A stretch of DNA of 6,164 bases. It comes from Anaerolineaceae bacterium. GTDB lineage: Bacteria > Chloroflexota > Anaerolineae > Anaerolineales > Anaerolineaceae. Below the pieces are notes generated by a model that saw only the letters and a list, made by a program, of their open reading frames with translations, did no database searches and was not told the DNA's origin. The first letter of the stretch is position 1; every line of letters begins with the position of its first letter. Shown here in pieces: positions 1 through 6,042 of this stretch. The position numbers and the translations under genes were made by a program. The stretch lies in the NCBI GenBank assembly GCA_028714615.1, contig JAQTMA010000026.1, positions 23,298 through 29,461 of the forward strand. Direction: 5' to 3'.

Positions 1-2321
1 GCCGCTGCGGGTATCAATAGCACGTTGTAGAAGAAAGCCCAAAACAGATTTTGCCGGATGGTGTGCATCGTTTGGCGAGACAGGCTGATTGCCCGTGGCA
101 CTCCTCGTAGGTCGCCGCTCATCAATGTGACAGGCGCCGCCGCTATAGCAATGTCAGTCCCCGTGCCGATGGCCATTCCAACGTCCGCTTGAGCCAGCGC
201 AGGTGCATCATTGATGCCATCACCCACCATTGCCACGACCTCCCCCCGTTCCTGCAATTCTTTCACTTGCGTTGCCTTACCATCTGGTTGCACATCCGCC
301 AATACCTCATCGATGCCTGCTTGAGCACCAATCGCCTCGGCCGTGCGCCGGTTATCACCGGTAATCATGACTACGCGAAGTCTAAGCTTGTGCAGGGCAT
401 CCACCGCTTCACGGGACCCTTCCTTTATCGTGTCGGCAACAGCCACCACTCCCCGGATATGACCATCCAGCGCCACCAGCATGGCCGTTTTTCCCTCCAT
501 TTGCAGGCGCTCGATGACAGGCGCCTGTCCGTCCAGGGTGACCTTCTGGCTTTCCATCATCTTCATATTCCCGATGGCGACCTGAGTTCCATCCACATTA
601 GCTTCTACACCATACCCGGCCTGCGCCAGAAAACCCTGCGGTTCGCTCAAGCTCAAGCCCCGGTTGCCGGCTTCCGCGACGATAGCTTGCCCCAGGGGAT
701 GCTCACTGCCCTTTTCGACACTGGCTGCCAGTTGCAAGAGCTGGTTTGCGTCGCCTGACCAATCTCCCACTACCACGTCGGTAACGGCCGGTTGCCCGCG
801 TGTCAGCGTACCCGTTTTATCCAGGACGACCACGCCAACTTTCCCGGCTCGCTCCAATGCTTCTCCCGATCGGAACAGTAAACCATTCTGAGCGCCTTTC
901 CCGGTACCCACCATGACCGCAGTTGGGGTAGCCAGCCCCATGGCGCAAGGGCAAGCAATTACCAGCACAGCCACCATGTTGATCAGTGCGCGGGTGAAAG
1001 CGTTGACTTCCGCGCTTGCTGCCGGAGCAGGAACGACAAAATACCAGGCTGCGAAGGTCACCAGTGCAATCGCGATCACTACCGGCACGAATACCGCAGA
1101 CACCCGATCGGCGAGTTGCTGGATCGGAGCTTTGCTGCCCTGCGCTTGTTCAACCAGGCGGACGATCTGCGCTAACGCAGTTTCACGTCCTACCCGGGTA
1201 GCTTCAAAGCGGAACAAGCCCATCCCGTTAATGGTTGCACCAGTCACAGCATCGCCTGGACCCTTTTCTAAGGGTAAAGACTCCCCGGTAAGCATCGATT
1301 CGTCAATCGAGGTGTGGCCTTCGATCACGACTCCATCTACCGGGAGCCGCTCCCCTGGCCTTACCAAGACGATATCGCCTACGCGCACATCATCCACCGC
1401 AACCTCAAGCTCCTCGCCAGCCCGCATCACGTGTGCAATGCGTGGGCGTAACCCCATCAATTTCTTGATGGCTTCACTTGTGTGACCTTTGGCGCGCGCC
1501 TCCAGGAACTTCCCGAGCCGGATCAAGGTGATGATCACTGCCGCCGTCTCGAAATAGACGTGCCCCGGGATCAATCCGAGCACCACCGGGATCGAATAAA
1601 AGTATGCTGCCGACGAACCCATGGCGATCAATACGTCCATATTGGCGGAGCGATTGCGCAAGGCTTTATACGCTCCGACATAATACTGCCACCCGACGTA
1701 GAATTGCACTGGAGTGGCCAATACAAACATCAAACCATTGATCCAGGCGCCTCCCCGCATCTCCATCGGGAGGAGATCACGTCCCATTGCCAACAGGAAC
1801 AATGGGATGGTGAACACCAACCCGGTTACGAGCAGCCGGCGCTGGTGAGCAATCTCCACCTGGCGCGCTCGAGCCTCAGCGTCATCCCCTTCTCCACCCT
1901 GCTCGATCGTTTCAAAACCGGCGGCGGCGATGGCCTGGCGCAATTCGGTCTGCGAAATGATCGTCGGTACATATATGATCCGCGCACGCTCCATTGCGAA
2001 GCTTACTTGAACCTCCAGTACCCCTTCTCGCTTTTGTAGGGTCTTTTCCAGTCGCCGGGCATCATTATCGTCACTCATCCTCCTGATCACCAGGTCAGCC
2101 TCTCCCCGCGCCACATCGTAGCCGGCTTTTTGCACCCGGCTGATGATCTCACCCAATCCGAGTTGGTTTGGGTCGAATTCGACTGTGGCTCGTTCAGACG
2201 ACAAGTTCACCGCCGCCGTTTCCACCCCGGAGAGCCGGTTGAGATTGCGTTCGATCGTTGCCACGCAATTTGCGCAAGTCATCCCTGTAATGGGTAGGAT
2301 GATTTGCTTATGTTCACTCAT
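1..2321 (-). CDS. copA: Cu(+)-exporting P1B-type ATPase CopA (C-terminus cut by window edge)
   Basis: This is an ATP-driven Cu(I) export pump of the cytoplasmic membrane. The reading frame is open from ATG at 2321 to the left edge, giving 773 codons; family members usually have about 800 to 840. The first HMA metal-binding domain carries GMTCANC (C16, C19). A second HMA-like domain (about 76-140) has MSDDND where MxCxxC is expected, so both cysteines are Asp (D84, D87). Further visible motifs are TGES in the actuator domain (345-348), the CPC transport site (C457, C459), DKTGT with phosphorylated D501, the HP motif SEHP (H541), TGDN, and GDGIND (700-705). A YN pair (765-766) lies in the penultimate helix. 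CPC plus YN indicates Cu(I) specificity; the expected MxxSS in the last helix lies outside the window. The Shine-Dalgarno GGAAGGA is 6 bases before ATG. It is the last visible gene of the csoR-copZ-copA operon, 62 bases after copZ. Confidence 0.96.
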   Translation of the reverse strand, partial: MSEHKQIILPITGMTCANCVATIERNLNRLSGVETAAVNLSSERATVEFDPNQLGLGEIISRVQKAGYDVARGEADLVIRRMSDDNDARRLEKTLQKREGVLEVQVSFAMERARIIYVPTIISQTELRQAIAAAGFETIEQGGEGDDAEARARQVEIAHQRRLLVTGLVFTIPLFLLAMGRDLLPMEMRGGAWINGLMFVLATPVQFYVGWQYYVGAYKALRNRSANMDVLIAMGSSAAYFYSIPVVLGLIPGHVYFETAAVIITLIRLGKFLEARAKGHTSEAIKKLMGLRPRIAHVMRAGEELEVAVDDVRVGDIVLVRPGERLPVDGVVIEGHTSIDESMLTGESLPLEKGPGDAVTGATINGMGLFRFEATRVGRETALAQIVRLVEQAQGSKAPIQQLADRVSAVFVPVVIAIALVTFAAWYFVVPAPAASAEVNAFTRALINMVAVLVIACPCAMGLATPTAVMVGTGKGAQNGLLFRSGEALERAGKVGVVVLDKTGTLTRGQPAVTDVVVGDWSGDANQLLQLAASVEKGSEHPLGQAIVAEAGNRGLSLSEPQGFLAQAGYGVEANVDGTQVAIGNMKMMESQKVTLDGQAPVIERLQMEGKTAMLVALDGHIRGVVAVADTIKEGSREAVDALHKLRLRVVMITGDNRRTAEAIGAQAGIDEVLADVQPDGKATQVKELQERGEVVAMVGDGINDAPALAQADVGMAIGTGTDIAIAAAPVTLMSGDLRGVPRAISLSRQTMHTIRQNLFWAFFYNVLLIPAA

Positions 2322-2383
2322 GCGATATCCTTCCACCAACGAGATAAGGGGATATTCCCACTCATCTCCAATTGTTATTCCAC

Positions 2384-2590
2384 TTACTTTTGCACGGGAT
2401 AGTTAATCTCCGCCATCGTTTTCTCGATTGCTTCTGCGGTTGCTGGAGCTTCGAAGCTCACCGTGACTTGCTTACTCTCCAGTTCTGCATTCACGGTCTT
2501 CACGCCCTGAAGGTCACCGATCTCGTTTTGAATGGTGTGGACGCAATGCTTGCACGAAATATTGGGGACGGTATATGTGACGGTATTCAT
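2384..2590 (-). CDS. copZ: Copper chaperone CopZ (HMA domain protein)
   Basis: This is a 68-residue single-domain heavy-metal-associated protein that would bind Cu(I) in the cytoplasm and pass it to CopA. The metal site is S-C-K-H-C (C13, C16), preceded by Asn-Ile rather than the usual Gly-Met. The rest follows the ferredoxin-like HMA pattern, including [20 protein letters not shown] and a final NYPV. The frame extends upstream to 2671, but ATG at 2590 is chosen because it has a GAGGAG Shine-Dalgarno at a suitable distance and begins exactly at the HMA fold; the longer version would overlap csoR. It lies 16 bases after csoR and 62 bases before copA on the same strand, so co-transcription and induction by copper through CsoR are likely. 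Confidence 0.93.
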   Translation of the reverse strand: MNTVTYTVPNISCKHCVHTIQNEIGDLQGVKTVNAELESKQVTVSFEAPATAEAIEKTMAEINYPVQK

Positions 2591-2606
2591 AATCAATCTC
2601 CTCGTA

Positions 2607-2876
2607 TTATACTTTTTGGCTTGCCAGGAATACTTCACCGATTTCTTTGAGCACTCGCTCGCGTTCCTCAATATCCTCTCCGCGAACTGCCGTGATCAGG
2701 CATGTATTGAGATGGTTATCCAGGATTTGCGACGACACGCGATTGAGTGCTGCTTGCACTGCCTGGATTTGCCGGATGACATCGATGCAGTAAGCTTCCT
2801 CTTCCATCATCCGCTCGATTCCGCGAACGTGCCCCTCGATGTTTTTTAAACGCTTTAAGGCTTCCTCATTTTTCAT
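2607..2876 (-). CDS. csoR: Copper-sensing transcriptional repressor CsoR
   Basis: This is an 89-residue all-helical CsoR/RcnR-family (DUF156) repressor. The family signature is clear: RLKNIEGHVRGIERM near the N-terminus, then the copper ligands C30, H55 and C59. Their spacing of 25 and 4 residues equals the C36/H61/C65 set of Mycobacterium tuberculosis CsoR, which favours Cu(I) sensing over formaldehyde (FrmR) or nickel (RcnR). The family acts as a tetramer that binds GC-rich inverted repeats and lets go when Cu(I) binds. AGGAGG (2881-2886 on the plus strand) lies 4 bases before the ATG. It is the first gene of the operon, directly after the predicted promoter and operator, so it probably represses itself along with copZ and copA. 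Confidence 0.95.
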   Translation of the reverse strand: MKNEEALKRLKNIEGHVRGIERMMEEEAYCIDVIRQIQAVQAALNRVSSQILDNHLNTCLITAVRGEDIEERERVLKEIGEVFLASQKV

Positions 2877-2889
2877 TCAACCTCCTGGT

Positions 2890-2909
2890 TACCCCTCCCC
2901 AGGGGGGTA
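2890..2909 (-). promoter_or_regulatory. Putative CsoR operator
   Basis: A 20-bp GC-rich inverted repeat has perfect 6-bp arms, TACCCC and GGGGTA, around an imperfect 8-bp G/C centre. This is the general form of CsoR operators. It spans about +4 to +23 relative to the start predicted from the upstream -10 box, between promoter and csoR Shine-Dalgarno, where a bound repressor would block initiation or early elongation. Binding by this CsoR is inferred from position and form. Confidence 0.7.
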
Positions 2910-2919
2910 GGGTGTTTTG

Positions 2920-2948
2920 ATTCTACCCATACTGGTCTGGTTTGTCAA
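2920..2948 (-). promoter_or_regulatory. Sigma70-type promoter of csoR-copZ-copA
   Basis: On the minus strand a consensus -35 box TTGACA (2943-2948) is followed by a 17-bp spacer and TAGAAT (2920-2925) as -10 box, five of six consensus bases. The predicted start is near 2913, leaving a leader of about 37 bases before csoR. A near-consensus promoter under repressor control fits a copper-inducible operon. Confidence 0.8.
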
Positions 2949-2960
2949 GGTTTCCTGAAC

Positions 2961-2989
2961 TTGACAGGTGCTTGCTTACCTCGTACACT
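2961..2989 (+). promoter_or_regulatory. Sigma70-type promoter of the tlpA-like gene
   Basis: A consensus -35 box TTGACA (2961-2966) is followed by a 17-bp spacer and TACACT (2984-2989) as -10 box, four of six consensus bases. The predicted start near 2996 leaves a leader of only about 13 bases before ATG 3009. The -35 box lies 12 bp from the csoR -35 box and points the opposite way. No CsoR-like repeat overlaps this promoter. Confidence 0.65.
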
Positions 2990-3008
2990 TGATTTGCTTG
3001 AGGTTCCC

Positions 3009-3593
3009 ATGCCTTCCCAATCCCCAATTCCCTTGAATCCCCTGCATTCTTCACGGTCTTGGACTGCATTTTCCCTGTTGGTGCTCTTCTTAGCGGCAGT
3101 TTGGATTTGGATTAATCCCCCTTCACCCTCCTCCTTATCTCCTGGAACCATCTCCGCACCCCACCAGGGATTCCAGGCTCCTGATTTCAGCCTCTTGACC
3201 CCTCAGGGCAATGCGATCCGTTTATCCGATTTGCGCGGACGACCGCTGCTGCTGAATCTGTGGGCATCCTGGTGTCTTCCCTGCCAGACAGAAATGAAAA
3301 CTGTTCAATCCGCGTATCTCGCTTATCACAATCAGGGCCTGGAGGTTCTGGCGGTGAACGTTACTTCTCAGGACTCTGCTGAAGCAGCGGTGACCTTCTA
3401 CAATCAGGAGGGATTGACCTTTCCCATCTTGTTTGACCCGGAAGCGGTTGTATCGGAACAATATCAGCTCCAGGCTTTGCCGTCCACATTCTTTATCGAC
3501 AAACATGGCATTATCCGCGAGGTCGTTTTGGGAGGACCGATGTCAGAGGCGCTGCTCCCTGTTCAAGTGGAACGCCTATTGGTGGAGCCTTAG
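3009..3593 (+). CDS. Membrane-anchored TlpA/ResA-like thiol-disulfide oxidoreductase
   Basis: This is a 194-residue thioredoxin-fold protein. A single hydrophobic helix (about 18-35) should anchor it with the thioredoxin domain outside the membrane. No lipobox cysteine is seen, so it is not a lipoprotein. The domain starts at APDFSLLTPQG (57-67). The active site is WCLPC (C89, C92), and the cis-proline loop is ALPSTFFID (P158). TlpA/ResA proteins reduce or isomerise disulfides, often during cytochrome c or Cu-A maturation; the substrate here is unknown. The frame is open upstream to a TTG at 2961, but that codon is the -35 box of the predicted promoter. ATG 3009 has GAGG 5 bases upstream and starts a normal anchor sequence. 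The next gene begins one base after the stop, suggesting translational coupling. Confidence 0.9.
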   Translation: MPSQSPIPLNPLHSSRSWTAFSLLVLFLAAVWIWINPPSPSSLSPGTISAPHQGFQAPDFSLLTPQGNAIRLSDLRGRPLLLNLWASWCLPCQTEMKTVQSAYLAYHNQGLEVLAVNVTSQDSAEAAVTFYNQEGLTFPILFDPEAVVSEQYQLQALPSTFFIDKHGIIREVVLGGPMSEALLPVQVERLLVEP

Positions 3594-3594
3594 C

Positions 3595-4398
3595 ATGTTT
3601 CCCATTCTGCACCTTGGTCCCCTGGCCATCCAGACTCCCGGCCTGTTTCTGTTGGTGGCAGTCTGGATAGGTCTGTTAATTACTGAACGCCACGCTGACC
3701 TGTATAACATTCCGGGCAATAAGTTGTATACTCTCGGCCTGGTCGCTCTCATCTCTGGAGTGGTTGGAGCCAGGTTGGTCTACATCCTCCAGCACCCCTC
3801 CGCTTTTCAAGCCAGCCCCCTCGGCCTTATTTCTCCCAATCCCTTACTATTGGATGTTTGGGGCGGCTTCACGCTTGCCATTTTGGCCAGCCTGTTCTAT
3901 CTCCAACGCTCCCACCTCTCATTTTGGGGCGTCATGGACGCCTTCACCAGTTGTTTTGCGGTTCTGATCATTGCGCTCGGGTTGGCCCACCTGGCAGATG
4001 GCAGCGCGTTTGGCCTACCCAGCCATGTTCCCTGGTCGCTTCCTCTATGGGGGGAACACCGCCAGCCTTCCCAGGTGTATGAAATCCTGGCAGGATTGGT
4101 TGTCCTGGGTCTCACCTGGCCGAGGGGTCAGGCGGGATTTATATTCTGGAAACGCATCTCGCCACCAGCCGGGCTACGTTTTGCAGTATTTTTAGCCCTT
4201 TCAGCCGGAACTCGTTTGTTCCTTGAGGCTTTCCGAGGGGATAGCCCCCTTGTCTTCGGGCGTTTCCGTCTCCCGATGCTCGTGGCATGGGGTATTCTTG
4301 CTGTCAGCCTGACCTTAATCGGCGCCAGGCGCCTGGACAGGCAAAAGGATATCCCAAGGAGAGATGGTATTGTTGGTGAAAATTCAATTGTCAAATGA
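3595..4398 (+). CDS. Lgt-like polytopic membrane protein (divergent prolipoprotein diacylglyceryl transferase homologue)
   Basis: This is a 267-residue protein with several hydrophobic segments, related to Lgt, which transfers diacylglycerol to the lipobox cysteine of prolipoproteins. Lgt-like parts in order are GARLVYIL (58-65), DVWGGF (87-92), the segment ending LADGSAFG (133-140), HVPW (144-147), RQPSQVYE (156-163, family RHPSQLYE), and TRLFLEAFRGD (206-216), which keeps the Lgt Arg-Glu-Arg set as R207, E211 and R214. Other key residues appear lost. W89 stands where E. coli Lgt has H103, and the GRxGNFxNGE signature is degenerate, with Gly or Leu for R143, H132 for N146 and S137 for E151. 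True Lgt activity is therefore doubtful. Only one cysteine (C120) is present, so a CcdA/DsbD-type redox role is unlikely. It starts one base after the tlpA-like stop. An in-frame upstream extension would run inside that gene and is rejected. Confidence 0.8.
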   Translation: MFPILHLGPLAIQTPGLFLLVAVWIGLLITERHADLYNIPGNKLYTLGLVALISGVVGARLVYILQHPSAFQASPLGLISPNPLLLDVWGGFTLAILASLFYLQRSHLSFWGVMDAFTSCFAVLIIALGLAHLADGSAFGLPSHVPWSLPLWGEHRQPSQVYEILAGLVVLGLTWPRGQAGFIFWKRISPPAGLRFAVFLALSAGTRLFLEAFRGDSPLVFGRFRLPMLVAWGILAVSLTLIGARRLDRQKDIPRRDGIVGENSIVK

Positions 4399-4417
4399 CG
4401 AGGTGGTTTTATACCAT
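4388..4417 (+). promoter_or_regulatory. Weak candidate promoter for folB-folK
   Basis: TTGTCA (4388-4393) and TACCAT (4412-4417) are separated by 18 bp and lie 30 bp before the folB ATG. Each matches the sigma70 consensus only in part, and the -35 box overlaps the end of the upstream gene. Read-through from the tlpA-like promoter across the 49-base gap is an equally good explanation. Confidence 0.25.
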
Positions 4418-4447
4418 CAAGAATTCACATCATGACGGGGAGGAACC

Positions 4448-4807
4448 ATGGACCAGGTTCTGATCAAAGATTTACTTGTGCGTGGTATTATCGGGATCAA
4501 CGACGACGAGCGGAATAATCCTCAAGATATTTTGGTTAACATTATCCTTTTTACAGATTCGAGAGCCGCCGCGAAGAGTGACAATATTTCACATTGTGTA
4601 AATTACAGAACGGTTGCCAAAAAGGTATATGCCCATGCGGAAACTGCCCGGCGCTTCACCGTTGAGGCTCTGGCAGCCGATATCGCTCACATCTGTTTGC
4701 AAGAAAGCAATGTCCTGGGTGTGCGTGTCCGTATCGAAAAACCGGGCGCTGTCCGCTTTGCCCAGTCGGTCGGTATTGAAATTGAGCGCTCACTTACAGA
4801 TTTATGA
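4448..4807 (+). CDS. folB: Dihydroneopterin aldolase FolB
   Basis: FolB cleaves 7,8-dihydroneopterin to 6-hydroxymethyl-7,8-dihydropterin and glycolaldehyde in cytoplasmic folate synthesis. The 119-residue length is normal for the family. Visible family features are IKDLLVRGIIGINDDER near the start with E21, Q26, the AAxSDNI...VNY segment with Y53, FTVEALA with pterin-binding E73, and VRIEKPGA with catalytic K98, ending SVGIEIER. The Shine-Dalgarno GGGGAGGA lies 4 bases before the ATG. The stop codon overlaps the folK start (ATGA, 4804-4807), so the two are probably translationally coupled. FolB makes the substrate of FolK. Confidence 0.95.
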   Translation: MDQVLIKDLLVRGIIGINDDERNNPQDILVNIILFTDSRAAAKSDNISHCVNYRTVAKKVYAHAETARRFTVEALAADIAHICLQESNVLGVRVRIEKPGAVRFAQSVGIEIERSLTDL

Positions 4808-5280
4808 GACCCCAAATCCCGGTCTACCTTAGCCTGGGATCGAACATCGATCCGGAACGCAACTTGCCCTTGGCGGTTGCCCATTTGCGCCAGGAATTGC
4901 GCGTCTTGGCTATCGCCCCAACCTGGGAGACGCCCCCCTATGGAACTGGCGGCGCAAATTATTTCAACACGGCTCTTCACGCCCTCACCCACCACCCCCT
5001 CGAAGGGCTTAAATCCAACGTTTTGCGTCCCATCGAAACCAGGCAGGGGCGAGTCCGTACAGATGATAAGTACGCACCCCGCCCGATTGACCTGGATATC
5101 ATCATTTATGGTGCCACCCTCATTGATCCCCGCTTGTGGACGCTGCCATTCCTGGCGATCCCTTTTGCCAGCCTATTGCCTGATTATCGAAATCCGGAAA
5201 CGGGAGCGACGTTGGCTGAGGTAGCCCACCAGATGCAGCAGCACCAACCCGCCACCTTACGACCAGAAATTGCTTACTAG
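4804..5280 (+). CDS. folK: 6-hydroxymethyl-7,8-dihydropterin pyrophosphokinase FolK (HPPK)
   Basis: FolK transfers pyrophosphate from ATP to 6-hydroxymethyl-7,8-dihydropterin. This is a 158-residue protein, about the length of E. coli HPPK. Motifs visible are [13 protein letters not shown] (9-21), WETPPYG (41-47), NYFNTAL with N55, the E78 and GRVR segment (R83, R85), and [12 protein letters not shown] with R93 and the Mg-binding D96 and D98. After it the usual PHPR...R-F-V segment is shortened. The frame goes from LWTLP straight to [12 protein letters not shown], so the counterparts of E. coli H115 and R121, which help bind ATP, are absent or moved. No frameshift is seen. Its ATG overlaps the folB stop, and its own TAG shares a CTAG palindrome with the stop of convergent folE. 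Confidence 0.93.
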   Translation: MRPQIPVYLSLGSNIDPERNLPLAVAHLRQELRVLAIAPTWETPPYGTGGANYFNTALHALTHHPLEGLKSNVLRPIETRQGRVRTDDKYAPRPIDLDIIIYGATLIDPRLWTLPFLAIPFASLLPDYRNPETGATLAEVAHQMQQHQPATLRPEIAY

Positions 5281-5954
5281 TAGCTCAGGGGTTGTGACCC
5301 TCTCGATATATTGTCCAAAAACTCCATACGGGTGGCCATGTTCGTGCGGAATGACCCCACCATTGCAGAGGTAGTCATCCTCGCGTCATGTTTTTTCACC
5401 CCTCGGATCATCGCACACATATGCATAGCTTCCACCACGACTGCCACTCCGGTGGGATGGAGCAGCTCCATCAGGAACTCTGCGATCTGGCGCGTCATGT
5501 GTTCTTGAACTTGTAACCGGTGAGCGAACATGTCCACGATGCGAGGTATTTTCGACAATCCAATGACACAATTCTTCGGCATGTATCCAACATGCACCCG
5601 TCCGATGAATGGTAGCAGGTGGTGCTCACATAGGCTGTTAAATTCGATGTCCCTGACGATGACGATCTCATCATATTTGACTTCAAAAATCGCACCATTC
5701 ACCATCGCCACCGGATCAATGCGGTAACCGGACAATAATTCTTCATACATGCGCGCCACTCGCTCGGGCGTGCGTTTCAAACCATCCCGGTCCGGGTTCT
5801 CTCCAACGGCTTGGAGGATCTCTCGCGTCGCACTTTCGATCTCGCTGGGATGGAAAGGGGTATCGAATAGCTGCGCTGCCTGATTTACCCCTTGCTTATC
5901 CTCGATTTCCATACACCTGCACTCCATTTCTGCTTGCCGTAGACGATCTTCCAT
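5277..5954 (-). CDS. folE: GTP cyclohydrolase I (type IA) FolE
   Basis: FolE converts GTP to 7,8-dihydroneopterin triphosphate, the first step of folate and pterin synthesis, as a zinc-dependent cytoplasmic homodecamer. The catalytic domain begins near [21 protein letters not shown]. The zinc site is formed by C109 and H112 in [10 protein letters not shown] and C180 in [10 protein letters not shown], matching C110, H113 and C181 of E. coli. The conserved [12 protein letters not shown] and RLQVQEHMT segments are present, so it is the canonical type, not FolE2. The frame is open to 6002. ATG 5954 is preferred because GGGAG lies 8 bases upstream and the 225-residue product numbers almost like the E. 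coli enzyme; ATG 5969, ATG 5987 and TTG 6002 have weaker or no Shine-Dalgarno sites. It converges on folK with overlapping stops. No clear own promoter is seen, so it may be co-transcribed with the hibernation factor gene upstream. Confidence 0.95.
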   Translation of the reverse strand: MEDRLRQAEMECRCMEIEDKQGVNQAAQLFDTPFHPSEIESATREILQAVGENPDRDGLKRTPERVARMYEELLSGYRIDPVAMVNGAIFEVKYDEIVIVRDIEFNSLCEHHLLPFIGRVHVGYMPKNCVIGLSKIPRIVDMFAHRLQVQEHMTRQIAEFLMELLHPTGVAVVVEAMHMCAMIRGVKKHDARMTTSAMVGSFRTNMATRMEFLDNISRGSQPLSY

Positions 5955-5989
5955 ATCTACTTCTCCCATCTTTGCCTGGTCTGGCATAT

Positions 5990-6024
5990 ACGGGACAGCC
6001 AATCTGGCTGTCCCGTTTGTATTT
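5990..6024 (+). terminator. Perfect hairpin with T-rich tail on the plus side (terminator-like)
   Basis: An 11-bp perfect stem (5990-6000 with 6006-6016, arms ACGGGACAGCC and GGCTGTCCCGT) encloses a 5-base loop, AATCT. On the plus strand it runs into TTTGTATTT, as in an intrinsic terminator. On the minus strand it is followed by TATATGCC, a poor U-tract. By strand it would stop plus-strand transcripts coming through from folB-folK. Alternatively it is a weak terminator after the hibernation factor gene, or a stem in the folE leader. Confidence 0.6.
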
Positions 6025-6042
6025 CAAACCATTAGCATCCAT

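Noticed and set aside
189..2039. Several plus-strand open frames of 60 to 190 codons across this stretch
   Set aside because: They lie opposite copA, which shows every P1B-ATPase motif in a continuous minus-strand frame; the plus-strand translations are low-complexity or match no family.
2325..2355. Inverted repeat ATATCC/GGATAT near the copA Shine-Dalgarno site, possible translational control
   Set aside because: Arms are only 6 bp and AT-rich with a 19-base loop, so a stable structure is unlikely and chance is a sufficient explanation.
2591..2671. N-terminal extension of CopZ to 95 residues
   Set aside because: It would overlap the end of csoR, adds a segment unlike any HMA protein, and the ATG at 2590 has a good Shine-Dalgarno site.
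2961..3008. TTG start giving a 16-residue longer thioredoxin protein
   Set aside because: The TTG is the first codon of the predicted -35 box TTGACA, so it would not be transcribed from this promoter; ATG 3009 has a Shine-Dalgarno site and gives a normal anchor sequence.
3433..3594. In-frame upstream extension of the Lgt-like protein
   Set aside because: It lies inside the thioredoxin domain of the tlpA-like gene in another frame; ATG 3595, one base after that gene's stop, gives a protein of normal Lgt length.
4363..4418. GATGGTAT/ATACCATC inverted repeat across the end of the Lgt-like gene and the gap before folB
   Set aside because: The 8-bp arms are 40 bases apart, do not extend, and have no U-tract, so neither a terminator nor an operator can be argued.
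5311..5727. Plus-strand and alternate-frame minus-strand open frames within the folE region
   Set aside because: They are shadows of folE, whose zinc-site and catalytic motifs are intact in its own frame.
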